In this document: positions 17,504 through 25,092 of the stretch, piece after piece | Layout of the letters: each line of letters begins with the position of its first letter | Numbering within the stretch: the stretch's first letter is position 1 | Assembly: GCF_024385465.1 (NCBI RefSeq) | Contig: NZ_JANFLS010000002.1 | Span: 682,001 to 746,000, forward strand | Source: Arthrobacter sp. zg-Y844 | GTDB lineage: Bacteria; Actinomycetota; Actinomycetes; Actinomycetales; Micrococcaceae | Reading direction: 5' to 3' | DNA: 64,000 bases | The notes under the pieces: generated by a model | Database searches by the model: none | Seen by the model: the letters and a program-made list of their open reading frames with translations, nothing else | What the model was told of the DNA's origin: nothing | Program-made: the position numbers and the translations under genes

Positions 17504-18442
17504 TCAGGCCTGAGGAGCGCCCGCTGCCACCGAAGTCTGCGGATCTGCCGTCGGTGCAGCCTGCAGGGTTGAAGCCTGTGCAGCGGGGGCTTCGTGCGCT
17601 CCGACCGGGGGCGGCGGCACGGGCAGCAGGGCACGGCCTGCGGCAACGGCGTCGATGTTGGTCTGCCAGACCCGGCGCAGTGCGCAGAACTTGAACCAGT
17701 GCTGGGGCAGCACGTCCGGGTTGGCGCGCATGGGACGCACCTCGGTCTGGCCCACGGCGACGCCAAGCAGCAGCGGGTCCTGTCCGTAGGCCCACGGCTC
17801 CCAGGTGCCGGCACCGGCGTCGACCAGCGACTCCTGTGCCTTCATCCCGGCAACAAGCTGCATCACGACCTTGTCATCCAGCTGTTTCACCTGTCCGTCG
17901 CGGTCGGTGTTCTTGGTCTTGTAATCGATCAGGCACAGCCGGCCGCCGATCCGCGCCACCAGGTCCAGGGTGCCGGCGTAGCCAAGCTCGGCGTTCCACA
18001 CGGTGATTTCCGGGGCGATGGGCTGGACATCGTAGAGCTTCCACCATTCGTCGAACCGGTCCGCGAACTGGTGCTCGCCGCGGGCCACAAGGTCCTCGCG
18101 GGCACGTTCGAGCTCATGCGGGCGGTCCAGGGCGCGGAGCGCAACCTGCTCGCAGTAGAAGTGGACGCGCGTGCCCCGCTGGGCGGCGGCGTCGCGGTAG
18201 CGTTCGGAGGCCGAGGAGGCCTCCTTGACCACGGAGCGCAGCTGCGACGGGCTCCCGAGGGCGGCGGTGAGTTTCGGATCCTTGACGACGGCGGAAGCTG
18301 CCATATAGCTGTGCCAGCCGTCCAGGGACGTTGAGCCCTGGGAAATGACCGTGGTGATGGACGGGACCGTGGGCGGCTCGGAAAGGGACCGCGAATACAT
18401 GCGTCCGTATTCGGTTGCGTGTGCCAGTGCTGGTTCAGTCAT
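17504..18442 (-). CDS. PD-(D/E)XK nuclease-like protein
   Basis: The 312-residue protein has a core that fits the RecB/Cas4-like PD-(D/E)XK nuclease fold. The segment ELGYAGTLDLVARIGGRLCLIDYKTK supplies the catalytic Asp, then Asp and Lys in DYKTK. An earlier RGTRVHFYCEQVALRAL contains the helix His common in this group. The last 45 residues are Pro/Ala-rich and probably disordered. No nuclease partner or phage gene is nearby. A DNA-processing role is inferred from the fold only. Confidence 0.7.
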   Translation of the reverse strand: MTEPALAHATEYGRMYSRSLSEPPTVPSITTVISQGSTSLDGWHSYMAASAVVKDPKLTAALGSPSQLRSVVKEASSASERYRDAAAQRGTRVHFYCEQVALRALDRPHELERAREDLVARGEHQFADRFDEWWKLYDVQPIAPEITVWNAELGYAGTLDLVARIGGRLCLIDYKTKNTDRDGQVKQLDDKVVMQLVAGMKAQESLVDAGAGTWEPWAYGQDPLLLGVAVGQTEVRPMRANPDVLPQHWFKFCALRRVWQTNIDAVAAGRALLPVPPPPVGAHEAPAAQASTLQAAPTADPQTSVAAGAPQA

Positions 18443-18501
18443 GTCTCCAGTCTGCCACCCGGCGGTGACAGTCTGCTTTCGGCTCCCCGCACGGCCTGCG
18501 A

Positions 18502-19185
18502 CTAGCGGCGTCCGCCTGCGCGGACCCGGTCTATCACGGCATCGACGCGGCTTCGAATCTCATCCTTGCCTCCGACCAGCCCGAAAGGAGGGCCGTCGTC
18601 CGTAGTGCCCCACGGCACGAGTACGTCAAAGTCCAGATCACGGACCTGCGCGAGGCTGGCGAGGTAATCACCTCGAAGGTGCTCGTCCAGAACCACCGCT
18701 TTCCACTCGCCGTGCTCAATCCAGATGAAGTCCCCGGTGAACAGGAAGCGCCTGTCCCCGTTGTTCCATAGGTAGCTTGTTGTGCCCGCAGTGTGTCCCG
18801 GCGTCGGAATTACCTCCAGGTCTTCGCCAATCATCTGACGCCGGTCAAACACGGCCGACACCGGAAGCGACCCGGCCACCTCGGCACGGTCCCCCTCATG
18901 GACGTATACCGGAACATCGAACTCCGGCACTCCGTACATCGCTTCATGGGCATGGTTGATCAGCAGCCGAGCAGCTCCGCCCCGGTCCATGATGGCCTCC
19001 GCGGAGCTGTTGATGCCCGGCGAGTTGTAAACAATCATGTTGCCGCCGGGCCGCTCGAGGACGAACGAGCGAAGCAGCACGTTGTGCTGATAGGGCAGGC
19101 GCACGGCGGAAGTGGCAAGCAACCCGTCCAAGGGTGCGTGCAACGGGCTGGTTTCCGGAAGGGTCACGATTGGCTCCGTAGTCAT
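18502..19185 (-). CDS. Metallo-beta-lactamase-fold protein with altered metal site
   Basis: I prefer the ATG at 19185 (MTTEPIVTLPE), giving 227 residues; an in-frame ATG 42 bases further upstream is possible, and neither has a clear Shine-Dalgarno. The fold is recognisable by IPTPGHTAGTTSYLW and LFTGDFIWI. The first metal motif, normally HxHxDH, reads HAHEAM, losing the Asp and third His, and the final His near the C terminus is replaced in VPWGTTDD. It may bind one metal or none. Function is unknown. Confidence 0.75.
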   Translation of the reverse strand: MTTEPIVTLPETSPLHAPLDGLLATSAVRLPYQHNVLLRSFVLERPGGNMIVYNSPGINSSAEAIMDRGGAARLLINHAHEAMYGVPEFDVPVYVHEGDRAEVAGSLPVSAVFDRRQMIGEDLEVIPTPGHTAGTTSYLWNNGDRRFLFTGDFIWIEHGEWKAVVLDEHLRGDYLASLAQVRDLDFDVLVPWGTTDDGPPFGLVGGKDEIRSRVDAVIDRVRAGGRR

Positions 19186-19251
19186 TGGGTCCGCAGTGTG
19201 GATGCAGGACCCATAACTACGCCCCAAAAAGAGCCGGCGCCAGATAGACGC

Positions 19252-19285
19252 AAAAAGCCGCCACCTTCCCGAAGGAAAGTGACGG
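19252..19285 (-). terminator. Intrinsic terminator after tRNA-Val(CAC)
   Basis: On the minus strand GCCGTCACTTTCC and GGAAGGTGGCGGC form a stem of about 12 bases closed by a TTCG tetraloop, followed by TTTTT. It starts 12 bases after the tRNA, so it ends the tRNA transcript. Confidence 0.88.
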
Positions 19286-19296
19286 CCAGTGAAGGG

Positions 19297-19368
19297 TGGG
19301 CGATACTGGGTTCGAACCAGTGACCTCTTCGGTGTGAACGAAGCGCGCTACCACTGCGCCAATCGCCC
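19297..19368 (-). tRNA. tRNA-Val (anticodon CAC)
   Basis: The 72-base cloverleaf has acceptor arms GGGCGAT/ATCGCCC, a T-loop GGTTCGAACC and an anticodon stem CTTCG/CGAAG around the loop TTCACAC, giving anticodon CAC for GUG codons. CCA is not encoded. It is very similar to the two tRNA-Val(GAC) genes nearby but is transcribed in the opposite direction and has its own terminator. Confidence 0.97.
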
Positions 19369-19471
19369 TTCTTTTGCTAAATCACGTTGATGCGCCCGGA
19401 AGCACTCCAACGTCTAAAGATGCTAGCCCAGATCCCGCCCCAGTCCAAACCTGGGCCGAACCCGGGACCGA

Positions 19472-19499
19472 TTGGACGAACCCGCAAACGTCCTATAGA
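19472..19499 (+). promoter_or_regulatory. Candidate promoter for the plus-strand tRNA cluster
   Basis: TTGGAC (19472-19477) and TATAGA (19494-19499) are separated by 16 bases, close to the vegetative consensus. They lie about 80 bases upstream of the first tRNA in the otherwise empty stretch 19369-19580. Confidence 0.5.
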
Positions 19500-19580
19500 G
19501 TTTTTCTTCGTTGGAAAGCGGGGGTTCGCCGCGGAAAGCGCAAGCAATCCGGGGCAATAGTTCCCTCATCTGATCAACAT

Positions 19581-19654
19581 GCGGACGTAGCTCAGCTGGC
19601 TAGAGCACCACCTTGCCAAGGTGGATGTCGCGGGTTCGAATCCCGTCGTCCGCT
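19581..19654 (+). tRNA. tRNA-Gly (anticodon GCC), copy 1
   Basis: Acceptor arms GCGGACG/CGTCCGC, anticodon stem CCACC/GGTGG with loop TTGCCAA (anticodon GCC, reading GGC/GGU), T-arm GGGTTCGAATCCC. CCA is not encoded. Three identical copies lie in this cluster. Confidence 0.98.
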
Positions 19655-19724
19655 CGCAAGTCACTGTACAAGCCGCTCCCGGTTTCGCCGGGTCCGGTTC
19701 TCCAAAGCTTTATGCGGCGGTTAC

Positions 19725-19795
19725 GGTGGGGTGGCCGAGAGGCGAGGCAGCGGCCTGCAAAGCCGTATACGCGGGTTCGAATCCCGTCCCCACCT
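19725..19795 (+). tRNA. tRNA-Cys (anticodon GCA)
   Basis: Acceptor arms GGTGGGG/CCCCACC; the anticodon stem GCGGC/GCCGT holds loop CTGCAAA, anticodon GCA. The discriminator is T, and CCA follows at 19796-19798, so this is the only tRNA of the cluster with an encoded CCA end. Confidence 0.97.
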
Positions 19796-19826
19796 CCACA
19801 GTGGATTGTAAGAAACCCATTTATGG

Positions 19827-19898
19827 GCGCGATTGGCGCAGCGGTAGCGCGCTTCCCTGACACGGAAGAGGTCACTGGTTCGATCCCAGTATCGCGCA
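19827..19898 (+). tRNA. tRNA-Val (anticodon GAC), copy 1
   Basis: Acceptor arms GCGCGAT/ATCGCGC; anticodon stem CTTCC/GGAAG with loop CTGACAC (anticodon GAC, reading GUC/GUU); T-arm with GGTTCGATCC. CCA is not encoded. Identical to the copy at 20057. Confidence 0.97.
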
Positions 19899-19926
19899 CG
19901 AACAGTACTGTTTCAGTGCTTTTCTT

Positions 19927-20000
19927 GCGGACGTAGCTCAGCTGGCTAGAGCACCACCTTGCCAAGGTGGATGTCGCGGGTTCGAATCCCGTCGTCCGCT
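19927..20000 (+). tRNA. tRNA-Gly (anticodon GCC), copy 2
   Basis: Identical in sequence to the copy at 19581: acceptor GCGGACG/CGTCCGC and anticodon loop TTGCCAA. It lies 28 bases after tRNA-Val, separated by a short spacer containing the perfect palindrome AACAGTACTGTT. Confidence 0.98.
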
Positions 20001-20056
20001 CTCCCTTCTGCTTATGGTTTTCCAGGAGTAATCCTGAACGGGCCGAGCAGTTTAGG

Positions 20057-20128
20057 GCGCGATTGGCGCAGCGGTAGCGCGCTTCCCTGACACGGAAGAG
20101 GTCACTGGTTCGATCCCAGTATCGCGCA
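20057..20128 (+). tRNA. tRNA-Val (anticodon GAC), copy 2
   Basis: Identical to the copy at 19827. Together with the following tRNA-Gly it forms a second Val-Gly unit, pointing to a tandem duplication. Confidence 0.97.
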
Positions 20129-20153
20129 CGGACAGTTTCGACTGTTTGCATTT

Positions 20154-20227
20154 GCGGACGTAGCTCAGCTGGCTAGAGCACCACCTTGCCAAGGTGGATG
20201 TCGCGGGTTCGAATCCCGTCGTCCGCT
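20154..20227 (+). tRNA. tRNA-Gly (anticodon GCC), copy 3
   Basis: Third identical tRNA-Gly(GCC), last of the plus-strand cluster. The preceding spacer contains ACAGT-TTCG-ACTGT, a small stem-loop like the palindrome in front of copy 2. A strong terminator follows 23 bases later. Confidence 0.98.
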
Positions 20228-20250
20228 CTCCCCCGGCGAATTGCCGGCTT

Positions 20251-20285
20251 AGAAGGAACAGGTTATTGCCTGTTCCTTCTTTTTG
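20251..20285 (+). terminator. Intrinsic terminator of the tRNA cluster
   Basis: AGAAGGAACAGG and CCTGTTCCTTCT form a perfect 12-base stem with a six-base loop (TTATTG), followed by TTTTTG. It ends the six-tRNA transcript. Confidence 0.95.
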
Positions 20286-20459
20286 TTTAACCCGCAGTTC
20301 ATACCAGCCTGATCTGCTCAGCAATAAAAGCTAAGTTTGCTTATTAGCCGGCCTATCGATAAAGTCTTTCCAGTAGAGAAAATGCCGACATGGTTTCAGT
20401 AGCGGGATCAAAGTTGCATGGCCGCCAGGCCGCTCACACCACTACTTGAGGAGAACCAC

Positions 20460-20744
20460 ATGGCTAATACGCAGACTCACAACGATCACACGAACACCAC
20501 CGTTCGCAACGCCAACGACATCAAGGTGTCCACGCGGACCCTCGAATTCGCCGTTTACGTCCTGGCCGTTATCGCCACGATCATCACGGCAGCTGTTGTT
20601 GGCGACAACGTTAGCGAAGACGGCCTTGACGCGTTCAACGCCGCACAGGCAATGCAGTACATCACCTTCCTCACGGTAGGTCTGATGGTTGCCCGCGGCC
20701 TGGCCAAGTCCGGCCACCGCGGTAACAACAACCACAACGCGTAA
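20460..20744 (+). CDS. Small two-helix membrane protein, unknown function
   Basis: The ATG at 20460 is preceded by GAGGAG and gives 94 residues. The first 20 residues are rich in Thr, Asn and His (MANTQTHNDHTNTTVRNAND). Two membrane helices follow at about 31-50 and 67-84, and the tail is short and basic with Asn (GHRGNNNHNA). I do not recognise the family. Strong ribosome binding, an isolated position and a strong terminator suggest a well-expressed single-gene unit. The 170 bases upstream (20286-20459) are AT-richer and probably contain its promoter. Confidence 0.7.
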   Translation: MANTQTHNDHTNTTVRNANDIKVSTRTLEFAVYVLAVIATIITAAVVGDNVSEDGLDAFNAAQAMQYITFLTVGLMVARGLAKSGHRGNNNHNA

Positions 20745-20777
20745 CACGCGTTTCCGGCCTTAGGCCGGACGCTTATT

Positions 20778-20827
20778 CCGGCGTGGAGCTCCTTGAGCTT
20801 CACGCCGGTTTTGCTTTAAATGCACAT
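20778..20827 (+). terminator. Intrinsic terminator after the small membrane protein gene
   Basis: CCGGCGTGGAGCTC pairs with GAGCTTCACGCCGG (one mismatch) around the loop CTT, followed by TTTTGCTTT. A smaller stem (CCGGCC/GGCCGG) lies just upstream at about 20753-20769. Confidence 0.93.
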
Positions 20828-20904
20828 GTTTCCGGCGTCGGCATCAGCAACTCCCCCGCGGTTCGGCGCCGATAAACATCCCTGAAGACCTTAGAGTGTG
20901 GCCT

Positions 20905-21882
20905 ATGGAAATCCGCCCGCTGGACCTCGATAATGACAGCGCCATGGCCGCGGCCTACCGCATTGAATGCGCGGCAAACCAAAGCGTAAGGCCCGGCTGG
21001 ATTTCTCCCGGCAAGGAAGCCCGGATTCTTGGCTGGCGTACACCTAACGGATGGCAAAACCATTTGCTGGGTGCATGGAACGGCACCACATTGATTGGTT
21101 TCGCAGCCGGCATGCATTCACCCGATACTCCGGACACCACGTGGATATTCGTATGGGTCGACCCCGTCCACCAAAAAGCAGGAGTTGGGTCGGCATTGGC
21201 TCGTGCCGCCGAAGACGCCGGCCCTGCATCCACGGCCAGGTTCGTGGCAAGCGCCATCCGGTCGTCCTCGGCCGAATTGGACGCGCTGATGCAGAGTTTT
21301 GCCTCCCCTCTGGGTTATTCCCCGGCAACCACCGAAACCGTCGTCGAGCTGGATCTCCGTGACGCACAGCTTGCCGGTCCGACGACGGCGCCCGGCTACG
21401 AAAATTCAACGCACGTCAACGGCGTCCCGGAGCGGTTCCGGGAACAGGTTGGGCAGATCAAGGGCCTCGTGGATGCCGAGGCACCCAACGGCGAGCTCGG
21501 CTGGGGTGAGACACCCGTATCGCCCGATGAGTATGCCGCCGAGATGGAGCTCTGGATCGCCCAGGGGTCCACGGTATTCGAGTCGATCGCCGTGGACGCC
21601 GCCGGAAACGTTGCCGCCTGGACCTGCCTGGTCGTTGATGCCGATACCGAACGGCCGGCGCACATCGAAGGGACCCTCGTGGTCTCCGGCCACCGCGGCC
21701 ACGGCCTCGGAGCGGCTGTGAAGCTGGCTTCCCTGCACCGCGCCGTCGAACTGGGAAACGTCCGCAAAGTCAGGACCAGCAGCGATGACGGGAATGTATG
21801 GATGCGTTCCATCAACACCCGCCTCGGGTTCACTCCCGTGGAGACCGAGATCATCCTGCAGAAGGAAACGGTCAGCCCGTGA
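20905..21882 (+). CDS. GNAT-family N-acetyltransferase, two GNAT domains
   Basis: The 325-residue protein contains two acetyltransferase modules in tandem. The acetyl-CoA loop of the first is degenerate (DPVHQKAGVGSALARAA, near residue 95), while that of the second is better conserved (SGHRGHGLGAAVKLASL, near 265), followed by RTSSDDGNVWMRSINTRLGF, the usual motif of the C-terminal module. Such tandem GNATs resemble mycothiol synthase-like and antibiotic-modifying enzymes. A TTAGAG box just before the ATG suggests a leaderless message. The start could be nine bases earlier. The substrate is unknown. Confidence 0.82.
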   Translation: MEIRPLDLDNDSAMAAAYRIECAANQSVRPGWISPGKEARILGWRTPNGWQNHLLGAWNGTTLIGFAAGMHSPDTPDTTWIFVWVDPVHQKAGVGSALARAAEDAGPASTARFVASAIRSSSAELDALMQSFASPLGYSPATTETVVELDLRDAQLAGPTTAPGYENSTHVNGVPERFREQVGQIKGLVDAEAPNGELGWGETPVSPDEYAAEMELWIAQGSTVFESIAVDAAGNVAAWTCLVVDADTERPAHIEGTLVVSGHRGHGLGAAVKLASLHRAVELGNVRKVRTSSDDGNVWMRSINTRLGFTPVETEIILQKETVSP

Positions 21883-22375
21883 CCGCGTCCGCTGCCACGC
21901 GTGCGGCATACAACGTCTCGAAAGTGGCATGCAGCGGCCAGAACCGGGACGCAGGAATGGCGGCCCCGGCAACGGCGGCTTCCAGATACGTCAGGTGGGT
22001 AATCCAGCCGGGGCCATAGGAATCGACGAGGGCTCCCAGGTCGTGGTGCCTGAAGTCCATCAGGGACCCCTCCTCCGCGTCCTGCAGCCGGATCTGGATC
22101 CGTGATTCGGGTTCCTCGGGAAACTCCCAGCTCATCGCCAGCAGGCGCGGCTCCTCCACGTCGGTGATGACGCTGCGGGACAGGTAGCCGCCGCTATGGT
22201 CGACGACGATTGATCCGTCCGCTCGAACGTCGCATTCCACGGGACGGCCCAGCCACTGGGACAAAAGGGCGGCGTCAGTGAAGCCTGCCCAGACGGCCTG
22301 CGCCGGGGCGGGAAACGTCCAGGAAATCCGAAGCGAACCGTCGGCGGTCGAGACTGAAGTGAGCGGCATGGCCAC
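21872..22375 (-). CDS. SRPBCC (AHSA1/START-like) domain protein
   Basis: The 167-residue protein has the START-like ligand-binding fold of the AHSA1 group: ISWTFPAPAQAVWAGFTDAALLSQWLG at the start, CDVRADGSIVVDHSGGY, the strand LLAMSWEF and the C-terminal helix SYGPGWITHLTYLEAAV. It is cytosolic and may bind a hydrophobic ligand or act as a stress co-chaperone-like protein. The start is either a GTG at 22375 or the ATG six bases later. It overlaps the convergent GNAT gene by 11 bases. Confidence 0.82.
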   Translation of the reverse strand: MAMPLTSVSTADGSLRISWTFPAPAQAVWAGFTDAALLSQWLGRPVECDVRADGSIVVDHSGGYLSRSVITDVEEPRLLAMSWEFPEEPESRIQIRLQDAEEGSLMDFRHHDLGALVDSYGPGWITHLTYLEAAVAGAAIPASRFWPLHATFETLYAARVAADAVTG

Positions 22376-22408
22376 GATTGTGGCACACAGTCATATTCGC
22401 CGCACCGA

Positions 22409-22891
22409 TCAGTTTCCGATGGCCAGTGCCAGCTGTTCGGCGGCTGGGAGATCAGCCAGCACCACCTGGTAGCGGTGGCCGCCGGCGTCGGAGAACGTGA
22501 CTGCACCGGCGCCGCCCATGTTCAGTCTCGTCAGGGAGCCGCGTCCGTGCCGCGTCACTGGCCAGTTCACCAGACCGGTGTTCAGTCCGTTGTCTCTGGC
22601 CACCGCGATGTCCTGTACGTTTCGGCGCTGAATGGAGCGTTTCCAAAGGGGTCCGCGTAGGGTGACGTACTGCTGGTCTACCGCAACCGTAATCCGCGCA
22701 AGAAAACACCACCAGCCGGCAGCGAGCAGGAACGCTGCGGCAGCTACATACAGCGGCCACACCGACTCGACGGCTGCCCCTACGCCCAGCGCGGCACCCA
22801 CGGCGGCCAGCAAGGCTCCGCCTCCCCACCGCAGCCAACCGGGCGAACGTTCCACGAACCTGACACTGCTTGCCGGTGCCTGCGGCGCCAT
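22409..22891 (-). CDS. Membrane protein with two helices and a PH-like C-terminal domain
   Basis: The 160-residue protein has two close hydrophobic helices at about residues 23-42 and 45-65, followed by a beta-rich cytosolic part ([20 protein letters not shown], then [19 protein letters not shown]). This layout resembles the bacterial PH-domain/DUF3093-like membrane proteins of actinobacteria, but no motif is decisive. It lies 33 bases upstream of the SRPBCC gene on the same strand and may be co-transcribed with it. Confidence 0.6.
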   Translation of the reverse strand: MAPQAPASSVRFVERSPGWLRWGGGALLAAVGAALGVGAAVESVWPLYVAAAAFLLAAGWWCFLARITVAVDQQYVTLRGPLWKRSIQRRNVQDIAVARDNGLNTGLVNWPVTRHGRGSLTRLNMGGAGAVTFSDAGGHRYQVVLADLPAAEQLALAIGN

Positions 22892-23076
22892 GCCTTCCCC
22901 CTCATCGTTTGCGCGGGCGGTCCTGATTAGGGAACGCTACCTCATTCTCCTGGCACCCTGAGAGGCTGCCGCCTCCCCCATCCGCTCTTCCAGTCCACAA
23001 CTGTCTCGCTGGTGACCCAGCCGGTCCGCGCATAGTCTTTCACCACTCCCGCTGGCCCACCTGAAAGGAACCTCCC

Positions 23077-23934
23077 GTGACCATTGCCATCTTCGGCGCG
23101 ACCGGACAACTCGGCGGACTCATCATCGACTCCTTGATCGAACGTGGCGTCGCGCCGGGCGACATCCTTGCCCTGGGCCGCAACCAGGACCGCCTGTCCC
23201 AGCTCGCTGGCCGCGGCCTGCGTACGGCACGGGTTGACCTCGACGACGCCGCCACCACAGCCGGTGTGCTGGACGGCGTCGAAAAGGTCCTGCTCATTTC
23301 CATGAGCGAACCGGGACGCCGCGTTGCGCAGCATGCAAACGCAATCGAGGCAGCACGGAACGCCGGCGTCCGCCAGCTGGTTTACACCTCAGTTCTTGAG
23401 GCGCCGACCACGATTCTCGCCCTCGCTCCGGAGCATCGAGCGACCGAGGAACTCATCACTGCGTCCGGCCTTCCGGCGACCGTTCTGCGCCACGGCTGGT
23501 ACACGGAAAACCACAGGCAGGAGTTCGACGCCGCGCGGCAAACCGGCGTCGTCGCCAACAGTGTGGGTCCAGGGCGCATTGCCAGCGCCCCGCGCCGGGA
23601 CTATGCCGAGGCAGCCGCTGTCGTGCTCAGTACTCCAGGCCACGAAGGCAAGGCCTATGAACTATCCGGGGATACGGCCTGGACCTACACGGAATTCGCT
23701 GCGGCCGCACAGGAAGTGCTTGGAACCCCCGTGCGCTACGAGGTCCTGGCACCGGAGGAAGAACAGAAACAGCTGGTCGCCCTCGGACTTGATGAGGCGA
23801 CCGCAGGCTTCCTGGGTACGCTCAATGCCAATATGCGCGACGGTGCGTTGGCTCCGGCACCCGGCGACCTGGCCAAACTGATCGGCAGGCCTACCGAGCC
23901 GCTGATCGAGACTATGCGCGCCTGGGTCCGCTGA
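23077..23934 (+). CDS. NmrA-like NAD(P)-binding protein (QOR2-type quinone oxidoreductase)
   Basis: The GTG start at 23077 follows AAAGGA and gives 285 residues. The N-terminal Rossmann motif FGATGQLGGLIIDSL and the later YTSVLEAPTTILALAPEHRATE, LRHGWYTEN and RRDYAEAAAVVL are typical of atypical SDRs such as YtfG/QorB. These use NADPH to reduce quinones or act as redox sensors. It stands alone; the flanking gaps (22892-23076 and 23935-24105) show no other gene. Confidence 0.85.
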   Translation: MTIAIFGATGQLGGLIIDSLIERGVAPGDILALGRNQDRLSQLAGRGLRTARVDLDDAATTAGVLDGVEKVLLISMSEPGRRVAQHANAIEAARNAGVRQLVYTSVLEAPTTILALAPEHRATEELITASGLPATVLRHGWYTENHRQEFDAARQTGVVANSVGPGRIASAPRRDYAEAAAVVLSTPGHEGKAYELSGDTAWTYTEFAAAAQEVLGTPVRYEVLAPEEEQKQLVALGLDEATAGFLGTLNANMRDGALAPAPGDLAKLIGRPTEPLIETMRAWVR

Positions 23935-24105
23935 GCTGCGTCTTACGCTTACGTGCGGCGGCACCTGACATTCACGAATTCGAAAGCAAGAAAAGCGCCG
24001 ATTCCCAACGGACCCATTGCGCCGCCGCAATACCAAGAGAAAAACGGGCGCAATACTATTGCGTGAGGCCGCGAATACCGTCAAGCCCTACAGCTGGCTC
24101 CGGTG

Positions 24106-24990
24106 TCAGGAAGCGTTTAGCGCAGTGTCGATAATCTCTCGGCTTGGCAGGTGCAATGCTTCCGCCGCACTGAGCCCGGTGGCCGCCAGGAAACGGTCAA
24201 CGAGGCGGTTCCCTGCGGCGTAGCCTGCCCCCGCCGGAAGACCTACCGGTTCAGCCCCGAACCGACGGGCTGCTTCATCGCCGTGCACCCAGGCGGTGAA
24301 GTTGTTCATCCCGCCGATATCCAGCCCGGATAGGACCTTCTCGAACACTGCGTCATCGTGAAGGTGCGGTAGACCCATGGGCGTGTAACCCAGTTGGTCC
24401 CCGTAGAGCTGGCGGGCAAAGGCATCCGCCAGTCCCTCGGAAACCACCTGCTCCCCCACCGTGACCGCTGCCGGGTCCCAAACCACTCCGGCTGGCGCAT
24501 AGCGCAGGTTGTGGTTCAACTCGTGCACGGCGGCAGCCTCGAGGCGGTTCAGGTTCTCGTCGTTGGGCCACAGGGTCAGCGAGATATAACCTGTGGCACT
24601 GCCATTTCCACTGAGCCCCTTTGCCGGACCCATGAAGTATTCGTCCGCAGGGTCGCCAAGCACCAGAAGGACGGTAATCTCCGGCACCTTGAGTTCAGGA
24701 ACGGCTTGGACCTGCAGCTCAACTGCGTTCGCCAGCGCGTTTTCGATCCGCCCCCAGGCATCCGCCGTCGTCAACCGGGCGAGCCCCTCACGACAGCTTT
24801 CACTGTCGCGGTCCAAGGGGAAGCCAAAACTCAGACCGTGCATTGCCGCCAGGTCCACCTGCCCCGGAAAGTACCGGTACATGCCTTCCATCGGAGCAAG
24901 CATCGAACGCAGCAACCCCCTGCGCTCCCCCTCGGCGGCCTGGAGCACCGCTTCCATTCCCGCGGCGCTGTCCAGCACGATGATTGTCAT
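24106..24990 (-). CDS. DUF2268 family predicted Zn-dependent protease
   Basis: The 294-residue protein carries a zincin motif HELNH near residue 154 and the downstream GLADAFARQLYG with the likely third ligand region (VSEGLADAF). The order matches DUF2268, putative Zn-dependent proteases related to the HopJ/YjaZ-like group. No signal peptide or membrane helix is visible, so it is cytosolic. The physiological substrate is unknown. The start is a normal ATG (MTIIVLDSAAG); no operon partner. Confidence 0.8.
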   Translation of the reverse strand: MTIIVLDSAAGMEAVLQAAEGERRGLLRSMLAPMEGMYRYFPGQVDLAAMHGLSFGFPLDRDSESCREGLARLTTADAWGRIENALANAVELQVQAVPELKVPEITVLLVLGDPADEYFMGPAKGLSGNGSATGYISLTLWPNDENLNRLEAAAVHELNHNLRYAPAGVVWDPAAVTVGEQVVSEGLADAFARQLYGDQLGYTPMGLPHLHDDAVFEKVLSGLDIGGMNNFTAWVHGDEAARRFGAEPVGLPAGAGYAAGNRLVDRFLAATGLSAAEALHLPSREIIDTALNAS

Positions 24991-25060
24991 ACCGGCACCC
25001 TAACGGCTTCCCCGTTTACCTGCCGGCCCAGGGCGCCTCCGCCATAGCGGATCTGAAGAT

Positions 25061-25086
25061 TAACGAACCAAATGGTTTGTTAGTCT
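25061..25086 (+). promoter_or_regulatory. TetR-type operator overlapping the promoter of the MFS-TetR operon
   Basis: TAACGAACCAAATGGTTTGTTA (25061-25082) is a near-perfect palindrome with ten-base half-sites (one mismatch) and a two-base centre. TAGTCT at 25081-25086 is placed as a -10 box for a transcript starting at the ATG at 25093, so the operator covers the core promoter. Binding by the TetR protein encoded second in the operon is the natural reading. Confidence 0.7.
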
Positions 25087-25092
25087 TGGGGC

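Noticed and set aside
19297-20285. Integration site of a mobile element at the tRNA cluster
   Set aside because: No integrase and no partial tRNA copy flanking a segment; the repeated tRNAs are full-length functional copies.
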